From assembly GCF_002006795.1 (NCBI RefSeq), contig NZ_MVDN01000002.1, forward strand, positions 221,267 to 269,215: DNA of 47,949 nt. Reading direction: 5' to 3'. Numbering within the stretch: position 1 is the first letter of the stretch; every line of letters starts with the position of its first letter. The notes below the pieces were generated by a model, which did no database searches, was not told the origin of the DNA, and saw nothing but the letters and a program-made list of their open reading frames with translations. The translations under genes and the position numbers were made by a program. The DNA is from Wohlfahrtiimonas populi. GTDB lineage: Bacteria; Pseudomonadota; Gammaproteobacteria; Cardiobacteriales; Wohlfahrtiimonadaceae. This document shows positions 42,402 to 47,949 of the stretch, one piece after another.

Positions 42402-43427
42402 ATGAAAATTTTATTACCAACATCCACTGCTGGCAGTTTACCTAAACCTTCTTGGTTAGCAGAGCCTGAAAAATTATGGTCACCTTGGAAATTAGAAGGT
42501 GAAGCATTATTAGAAGCAAAACAAGATGCTTTGCTCGTTTCTCTGCAAGATCAATTACACGCTGGCATTGATATCGTGAGCGATGGCGAACAAACTCGCC
42601 AACATTTTGTGACAACATTCATTGAACATCTCAGCGGTGTTGATTTTGAAAAGCGTGAAACAGTCCGCATTCGTAATCGCTATGATGCAAGCGTGCCAAC
42701 AGTTGTGAGCGCTGTAGAACGTCAAAAACCAGTATTTGTGGAAGATGCTAAATTCCTACGCAAACATACAGATAAACCCATCAAATGGGCTTTACCTGGC
42801 CCAATGACAATGATCGATACGCTCTATGATGCACATTACAAAAGCCGTGAAAAATTGGCGTGGGAATTTGCCAAAATCCTCAACCAAGAAGCATTGGAGC
42901 TAGAAGCTACGGGCGTTGATATCATCCAATTTGATGAACCAGCATTCAACGTATTCTTTGATGAAGTGAATGATTGGGGTGTTGCAGCACTAGAACGTGC
43001 AATCGAAGGCTTAAAATGCGAAACAGCTGTACATATTTGCTATGGTTATGGCATCAAAGCCAATACAGATTGGAAAAAAACATTGGGTTCAGAGTGGCGC
43101 CAATACGAAGAAGCATTCCCAAAATTGCAAAAATCCAACATTGATATTGTGTCACTTGAATGCCAAAATTCTCATGTACCGATGGATTTGATTGAGTTGA
43201 TTCGTGGTAAAAAAGTTATGGTGGGCGCGATTGATGTAGCAACCGATGCAATTGAAACAGCAGATGAAGTTGCAGCCACATTACGCAAAGCACTACAATT
43301 CGTGGATGCAGATAAGTTGTACCCTTCTACAAACTGTGGCATGGCACCATTATCTCGCAGCGTTGCCCGTGGTAAACTTAAGGCACTCAGCAAAGGTGCA
43401 GCAATTGTACGCCAAGAACTCATTTGA
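42402..43427 (+). CDS. mesD: Folate-independent methionine synthase, core-MetE type
   Basis: The 341-aa protein covers only the catalytic C-terminal barrel of MetE; the N-terminal barrel of full-length MetE (about 400 aa) is absent. The zinc-binding set is intact: H211 and C213 in VHICYGYG, E253 in SLECQNS, and C312 in STNCGMAP. An IQFDEPAF segment has the typical acidic loop. Core-MetE proteins of this type make methionine from homocysteine without the polyglutamyl-folate donor. The ATG at 42402 is preceded by AAAGG; an upstream TTG in the same frame lacks support. Confidence 0.9.
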   Translation: MKILLPTSTAGSLPKPSWLAEPEKLWSPWKLEGEALLEAKQDALLVSLQDQLHAGIDIVSDGEQTRQHFVTTFIEHLSGVDFEKRETVRIRNRYDASVPTVVSAVERQKPVFVEDAKFLRKHTDKPIKWALPGPMTMIDTLYDAHYKSREKLAWEFAKILNQEALELEATGVDIIQFDEPAFNVFFDEVNDWGVAALERAIEGLKCETAVHICYGYGIKANTDWKKTLGSEWRQYEEAFPKLQKSNIDIVSLECQNSHVPMDLIELIRGKKVMVGAIDVATDAIETADEVAATLRKALQFVDADKLYPSTNCGMAPLSRSVARGKLKALSKGAAIVRQELI

Positions 43428-43489
43428 TGGATTCACATGCTATAGTTAATCAGTAAGGGCAAAACTATGGATCAATTTAGGAAAAAACA

Positions 43490-43993
43490 ATGATTGAAGT
43501 AGCAGACTTTAGAAATGCGATGTCTTTGTTAACAGGCGCAGTTAATGTCGTCACAACAGCAGGAGAATCAGGTCGTCATGGCTTTACTGCATCCGCTGTA
43601 TGTAGTGTCACAGATACTCCGCCAACGTTGTTAGTCTGCATGAATAGAGCATCCAGTTCACATGATCATTTTATTGATAATAAAATTTTAACTGTGAATG
43701 TATTAGGCTCTCATCATCAAGAAATTTCTAAAGTTTTTTCTTCTAAAATGTCTCCAGAAGAACGTTTTGAACATGGCAATTGGATTGAATTAGAAACAGG
43801 TGCACCTGTATTAGAAGATGCCCTTGTGAGCTTCGATTGTGAAATCGACCAAATTCAAGAGATTGGCACACATACCATTTTTATTTGTCGCATTGTGGCG
43901 ATTCAACAAAGCCAACATAACCAAGGCTTAGTCTATTTTAATCGTGCTTATCATCATGTGGGTGAGTCAAAAATTTCTCTTCCTGAATGTTAG
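43490..43993 (+). CDS. Flavin reductase-like protein of the mesXD cluster
   Basis: The 167-aa product matches the flavin reductase / HpaC-like domain: FRNAMSLLTGAVNVVTTAG, HGFTASAVCSVTDTPPTLLVCMN, and the final YFNRAYHHVG. These proteins reduce FMN or FAD with NAD(P)H for partner oxygenases. It follows mesD by 62 bp. Its presence, together with the oxygen requirement reported for MesD/MesX systems, suggests that reduced flavin feeds MesX or a related step, but the partner is inferred. Confidence 0.88.
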   Translation: MIEVADFRNAMSLLTGAVNVVTTAGESGRHGFTASAVCSVTDTPPTLLVCMNRASSSHDHFIDNKILTVNVLGSHHQEISKVFSSKMSPEERFEHGNWIELETGAPVLEDALVSFDCEIDQIQEIGTHTIFICRIVAIQQSQHNQGLVYFNRAYHHVGESKISLPEC

Positions 43994-44030
43994 TCTAACC
44001 TTAAGATTACAATGCTTTCTATAGAAACAA

Positions 44031-44067
44031 AAAACCGCTAATCGTTAATCATTAGCGGTTTTCTTTA
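44031..44067. terminator. Bidirectional terminator after the flavin reductase gene
   Basis: Twelve-base arms AAAACCGCTAAT and ATTAGCGGTTTT enclose an 8-base loop, with A/T runs outside. It serves the mesXD cluster and, on the minus strand, the amidase gene. Confidence 0.88.
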
Positions 44068-44089
44068 TTTTAATGGATTAATGAATACA

Positions 44090-45517
44090 TTAATTCAAAT
44101 TGGGCACTTGCCTTGTATTACCCAATGCTGTTTCTACTTCTTTTGCGACTGATAATAAAACATGATCATTAGCAGTATGAGCGATCAATTGAATGGACAA
44201 TGGCATGTGTTCACTATCAAATCCTGAAGGCAATGTGATTGCTGGTGCATCAATGAAGTTAGCAGGTCGTAAAAATGCCCCCAACCCCGTATGCTTAACA
44301 TCTTCAAAATCTAATGTTTGAGCAGCTTGATCCATAGCTGGCAATAGTAATACTGCATTTTCTGGCAATTCTTTTCTAAAGGCTTCTTGATATGCCTTAC
44401 GATCTTCTAAAGTTTTCTCATAGTCAGCAATAGAGATATTTTTACCATTCAAAATACGATTTCTAACTGTTAACCATACATCCGCAGTTGGATCTTCTAC
44501 TAAATCACCATAATGCTGATAAGCTTCGTAAGCTAAAACTACGGAGTTATCATCACCAATTTGCTTGAAGAAACCTAAGTCACTCGGTTGCCAATCGATG
44601 ATTTCATAACCCTGCTCTTTTAAACCTCCAATTGTCTCATGCCAATACACAGAATAATCAGCATTTACAGAATATGGCCATGCGGCTTCATTTAAGCAAT
44701 AGAGTTTCTTTGAAGCAGTCGATTCATCATTTGAATCAGCCATAAAATTACGCTGAGCTTCTAAGCCAAATGTAGACAATGTTGCATCATCATTTAAATC
44801 AGGGCCAGACAATAATCTTGTCATGATTTCTGAATCTTCAACTGTACGTGACACAATGCCAACTACATCCAATGTTGGTGATAATGGCATCGCATCCGCG
44901 CGTGAAATCATGCCGCTGCTCGGCTTAAATCCAATAGTGTAAGTATGTGCTGCTGGTGCACGAACTGAACCACCTGTATCACCGCCCAAAGAAATTGGGC
45001 ATAAACCTAATGCTAATGCAGCACCAGCACCTGCAGAAGAACCTCCTGGAGATCTCAATGTTTTTAAATCCCAAGGATTATGCGCTGTTCCCACTGTAGG
45101 GTTCTGCCCTGCCAAACCAAATGCAAATTCAGTCATGGATGTTTTACCTAAAATCACCATGCCCAAAGCAATCAATTTATCAACGACAGCACTATTTTTT
45201 TCACTCACACAATTTAAACGAGCATTAGAACCATAATGTGCAACAGAACCTTTATAATCAAAGTGTTCTTTGATGCTCACAGGCACACCATGAAATGGGC
45301 TCAAAATAATCCCTGCCTTTCTTAACCTGTCTGCATTTTCAGCCAACGCTAACGCTTGCTCTTCAAATACTGATGTATAAATACAATACTTGCCATTGTA
45401 TTCAGCAATCCTATTTAAAAAATGTCGTGTAATCTCAACAGAAGATAATTCCTGTTGTGCCATTTTATTTGCCAATTCCTGTGCACTTAAATAATGCATA
45501 GCAATCCAGTCATTCAT
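44090..45517 (-). CDS. Amidase-signature family hydrolase
   Basis: This is a 475-aa cytosolic enzyme with the amidase catalytic triad: K83 in VSIKEHFD, cis-Ser S160 in SPGGSSAGAG, and nucleophile S184 in GGDTGGSVRAPA. It hydrolyses an amide to acid and ammonia. It is not GatA-like by context, because no gatB or gatC is present. It starts 21 bp after an MHS-type transporter and probably acts on the compound imported by it. The natural substrate is unknown. Confidence 0.92.
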   Translation of the reverse strand: MNDWIAMHYLSAQELANKMAQQELSSVEITRHFLNRIAEYNGKYCIYTSVFEEQALALAENADRLRKAGIILSPFHGVPVSIKEHFDYKGSVAHYGSNARLNCVSEKNSAVVDKLIALGMVILGKTSMTEFAFGLAGQNPTVGTAHNPWDLKTLRSPGGSSAGAGAALALGLCPISLGGDTGGSVRAPAAHTYTIGFKPSSGMISRADAMPLSPTLDVVGIVSRTVEDSEIMTRLLSGPDLNDDATLSTFGLEAQRNFMADSNDESTASKKLYCLNEAAWPYSVNADYSVYWHETIGGLKEQGYEIIDWQPSDLGFFKQIGDDNSVVLAYEAYQHYGDLVEDPTADVWLTVRNRILNGKNISIADYEKTLEDRKAYQEAFRKELPENAVLLLPAMDQAAQTLDFEDVKHTGLGAFLRPANFIDAPAITLPSGFDSEHMPLSIQLIAHTANDHVLLSVAKEVETALGNTRQVPNLN

Positions 45518-45538
45518 TTTATATCCCTACAATTAATA

Positions 45539-46816
45539 TTACTTTAATTCACTACCTGCCGTTTCAGGCATTTTGATAAATGTGATTAACGAAATCAATG
45601 CACTCAAAAGCACTACGAAATAAAAGATTTTTTCCATTTGAATGCTCTGTAACCAAGTCAATAAGTAAGGCGTTGTTCCACCTAAAATGGCAACCATTAA
45701 GTTATAAGGGGTACCAATACCAACTGCTCGGATATTTGCTGGGAATTGCTCAGCCATGATTGCTGGTGCAATGGATGAATACATTGCATACAATGTTAAA
45801 CCGAATAGCTCAATTAATAATAATGTTGTAAATGATGCATTTACAAACTGAATCACAAAATAGAAGAATAATAAGTTGCCGAGTGCAAATGTGATCAATT
45901 GTGGTTTACGACCAATTTTATCGGATAAATAACCAAATAAAGGCTGCATAAACATAAAGGCAACAATTGCAATTGTGTTTGCACCGAATGCAATCTTAGG
46001 ATCAGCACCACCTTGGCGAATTGCGTAAGTTGGTAAATAAGCCATGAATACATAGAACGCATAAGTTGATAATGTAGAGAAACCAATGATTCTCAATGTT
46101 TCTACAGGATAATCACGCAAAAGAGTTCTCAATGGTTGTTTTACCGCTTTTTGAGTATGAGCTTCGCTTTCATCATCTGCTTTAATGCTGTAACGCAACC
46201 AAATGCCAATCACGCCACCTAAAGCGCCAATGATGAATGGAATTCTCCATCCCCAAGCATTCATATCAGCTTTTGATAAAGTTGTTGTCAAAACCCAACC
46301 TAAACCAGATGCTAAAAGGATACCCATTGCCGCACTCATGAATAAGAAGCTTGAGTAGAAGCCACGCTGTTTTATTGGTGCCATTTCAGTTAAATATGTA
46401 GATGCAGATGCATATTCACCACCCAAGGACAAACCTTGAATCAATCTTGCTACCACTAACAATAAAGGTGCTGCAATGCCGATGCTCTCATATGTTGGTG
46501 TGATACCAATGATCAATGAACCTGCTGCCATCATCACAATGGTCAATGACAATGCATTTCTACGGCCAAATCTATCTGAAAATAAACCGATCAAAAAGCC
46601 ACCCAATGGTCGCATGAAAAAACCAACAGCAAAAATTGCAAATGTTGCTAATAATGCAGCCGTTTCATTTGTGGATGGGAAAAACTGGTTGCTGAAAAAA
46701 ATGGCAAATGCTGCGTAAATTGTCCAGTCAAACCATTCAACTAAGTTACCAACACTACCTATTAATATTTTTTTGTATTTAATAGGTTCAGCTGTTGTTG
46801 TGTTACTTGCTATCAT
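45539..46816 (-). CDS. MFS transporter, metabolite:H+ symporter (MHS) type
   Basis: This is a 425-aa carrier with 12 hydrophobic segments. The GSVGNLVEWFDWTIYAAFAIFFSNQFFP N-terminus, the GLFSDRFGRRNAL loop and RLIQGLSLGGEYASASTYL are hallmarks of the MHS group, which includes alpha-ketoglutarate and proline/betaine permeases. AGGAGAG is four bases before the ATG. It is the first gene of the transporter-amidase pair and faces the tandem Lrp regulator across a 30-bp dyad. Confidence 0.92.
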   Translation of the reverse strand: MIASNTTTAEPIKYKKILIGSVGNLVEWFDWTIYAAFAIFFSNQFFPSTNETAALLATFAIFAVGFFMRPLGGFLIGLFSDRFGRRNALSLTIVMMAAGSLIIGITPTYESIGIAAPLLLVVARLIQGLSLGGEYASASTYLTEMAPIKQRGFYSSFLFMSAAMGILLASGLGWVLTTTLSKADMNAWGWRIPFIIGALGGVIGIWLRYSIKADDESEAHTQKAVKQPLRTLLRDYPVETLRIIGFSTLSTYAFYVFMAYLPTYAIRQGGADPKIAFGANTIAIVAFMFMQPLFGYLSDKIGRKPQLITFALGNLLFFYFVIQFVNASFTTLLLIELFGLTLYAMYSSIAPAIMAEQFPANIRAVGIGTPYNLMVAILGGTTPYLLTWLQSIQMEKIFYFVVLLSALISLITFIKMPETAGSELK

Positions 46817-46837
46817 ATATCTCTCCTCGATTCTTTA

Positions 46838-46867
46838 TTATGATACATTCACGACAAATTATCATAA
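46838..46867. promoter_or_regulatory. Operator candidate between MHS transporter and Lrp regulator
   Basis: Perfect 8-base arms TTATGATA (46838-46845) and TATCATAA (46860-46867) have a 14-base spacer, giving a centre-to-centre distance of 22 bp (two turns). The arms extend imperfectly to 12 bases. It lies in the 93-bp divergent gap. Confidence 0.65.
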
Positions 46868-46909
46868 AAAAGACATTATTCAATTCTTTTTTTCAAAAAA
46901 AGGACATTC

Positions 46910-47824
46910 ATGTATAAAAAAATTGATGATACAGACAAAGAATGCATCGATTATTTAGTTAAACAGCCATTATCGACATGGAAAGAAATCGCAGAACATC
47001 TGGATGTCACCGAAAGAACGATCGCCAGACGAATGCAACGCCTTTTAAATGAAAATATCTTTAGAGTCTTAGGAGAAGTTGATCCTTTAATTTTAAAAAA
47101 AGGTGGCGTTCACCATATTTGGATCAAATGCCAACTGGGGTTGATCAACGAAGTTTCCACCAGTTTAAAGAACATGCCAAACTGCAAATTATTACTGAGT
47201 TTAACAGGCTCACATGATTTGATGGCTGAATTTCATTTTGATAGTTATGAAGAAATGTTGGAATATACCTTTAACATTATTCCTGCCATCCATGGCATTC
47301 ATTCATACGAAAACAATGCTGTGCTTAGATATTTCAAACGCGCCAGCAATAGATATTATCATCAAGAAAAAACATTGAGTGAAGATGAAACGAACTTAAT
47401 TGAACTCTTACTCAAAAATGGTCGCTCAACCATTACTGAGTTGTCATCATCCTTAAACCTCAGCACACCAACCATTAAAGGGATGATTGATCACCTTGTT
47501 GAAGAGAAATTTTTGAGTTATAAAATTGACATTGAACCAAATTTGATTGGTTATGCGACTGAAGCCATCATTTGCTTAGAAATCACGCCAAATGAAATGC
47601 TAGAAGTTATTAATGTGTTACAAGAGTCACCGTTCACTCGCTGTTTATTAGGCACTAGCGGTAAATCCCAAGTGTTTTGGCATGTGGTGCATTATGACAA
47701 CCATTCTTTGTGGAACCTTGTAACAGAATTACTGAAAGATTTTAAAAATATTAACCACATGGATTTAAACATTGCGATTCATGCTTATAAACGCAGCGGC
47801 CATATCCGACCTGATCTTGCATAA
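46910..47824 (+). CDS. Lrp/AsnC-family regulator with two fused modules
   Basis: The 304-aa protein contains two copies of the Lrp layout. The first winged helix is at about residues 6-53 (DKECIDYLVKQPLSTWKEIAEHL to TIARRMQRLL), with a RAM-like sensor domain at about 65-150. A second helix-turn-helix (ETNLIELLLKNGRSTITELSSSL) starts near 158, followed by another sensor domain to the end. Normal Lrp proteins are about 150 aa. Fusion yields a pseudo-dimer within one chain. Position suggests control of the divergent transporter-amidase pair. Confidence 0.9.
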   Translation: MYKKIDDTDKECIDYLVKQPLSTWKEIAEHLDVTERTIARRMQRLLNENIFRVLGEVDPLILKKGGVHHIWIKCQLGLINEVSTSLKNMPNCKLLLSLTGSHDLMAEFHFDSYEEMLEYTFNIIPAIHGIHSYENNAVLRYFKRASNRYYHQEKTLSEDETNLIELLLKNGRSTITELSSSLNLSTPTIKGMIDHLVEEKFLSYKIDIEPNLIGYATEAIICLEITPNEMLEVINVLQESPFTRCLLGTSGKSQVFWHVVHYDNHSLWNLVTELLKDFKNINHMDLNIAIHAYKRSGHIRPDLA

Positions 47825-47825
47825 T

Positions 47826-47852
47826 AAAAAAGCCCCAAAAGGGGCTTTTTTT
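47826..47852. terminator. Bidirectional terminator after the Lrp gene
   Basis: AAAAAGCCCC and GGGGCTTTTT arms surround an AAAA loop, with T residues on both strands. It ends the Lrp gene and the minus-strand gene at the window edge. Confidence 0.9.
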
Positions 47853-47859
47853 ATTCTAT

Positions 47860-47949
47860 TTAGAAATCTGAATGTTGCTTTGGCAATTGCTTAATTTGCT
47901 GCTGCAACCAACCTTTGAACAATACGTTTTTATTGTATTTATGCAAATC
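47860..47949 (-). CDS. C-terminal fragment of a gene, LysR-like tail
   Basis: Twenty-nine codons are open on the minus strand from the window edge to TAA at 47860-47862. The tail contains LFKGWLQQQIKQLP, which resembles the C-terminal helix of LysR-type regulators (aromatic-x-x-WL pattern). The terminator before it on the minus strand supports a real gene end. The family assignment is tentative. Confidence 0.5.
   Translation of the reverse strand, partial: DLHKYNKNVLFKGWLQQQIKQLPKQHSDF

Overview
The window is a stretch of AT-rich bacterial chromosome. Its gene content (a cobUTSC cobalamin block, DUF485 plus an ActP-type symporter, dat-ddc, a DUF1852/core-MetE pair, a GXXXXGKS-type type I restriction locus) and strong AGGAGG-like ribosome binding sites point to an aerobic gammaproteobacterium. 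The dat-ddc and DUF1852/core-MetE pairs are typical of Acinetobacter and its relatives, but I cannot name a genus from sequence alone. No transposase, integrase, rRNA or CRISPR array is visible. One tRNA (Gln-UUG) is present.

Layout. 1-3.6 kb: tail of an unknown gene, a LysE-type exporter, and a tightly overlapping cobU-cobT-cobS-cobC operon for the late steps of B12 assembly. 3.6-6.5 kb: a tiny Tat-signal protein, a cupin, a GIY-YIG protein, a CNNM/CBS membrane protein, a secreted and anchored hypothetical, and a DsrE protein. 6.7-10.7 kb: an M81 hydrolase and an ACS-type MFS transporter facing a LysR regulator across two clear dyads, then a 51-aa membrane peptide. 10.7-13.1 kb: a very AT-rich 476-bp gap followed by DUF485 and an ActP-like symporter. 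13.15 kb: tRNA-Gln with a near-consensus promoter. 13.3-15.1 kb: arsR-arsB with two matching operator dyads. 15.2-17.1 kb: LysR opposite an exported MBL-fold protein with an altered metal motif. 17.1-20.2 kb: FUSC/DUF1656/HlyD efflux set. 20.3-23.8 kb: a 2OG-Fe(II) oxygenase, then DUF3870-DUF819-dipeptide epimerase. 23.9-28.1 kb: pstSCAB without phoU and a secreted acidic protein. 28.3-29.8 kb: a periplasmic PheC-like dehydratase and a beta carbonic anhydrase.

29.9-37.7 kb is the main accessory region: hsdM-hsdS, a PD-(D/E)XK nuclease with a DUF5655-like tail, a decayed paralogue carrying five GATATAA repeats, a small membrane protein, hsdR and a DUF6500-like protein, all on the minus strand. 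37.9-40.8 kb: dat-ddc, making 1,3-diaminopropane from aspartate semialdehyde through 2,4-diaminobutyrate.

41.3-44.0 kb holds DUF1852 (MesX), a short core-MetE (MesD) with its zinc ligands intact, and a flavin reductase. This is a folate-independent, B12-independent methionine synthase cluster whose methyl donor, as far as I know, is unsettled, and it is the most interesting biochemical system here. 44.1-47.8 kb: an amidase and MHS-type transporter facing a tandem Lrp/AsnC regulator across a 30-bp dyad. The window ends in the tail of a minus-strand gene that looks like a LysR regulator.
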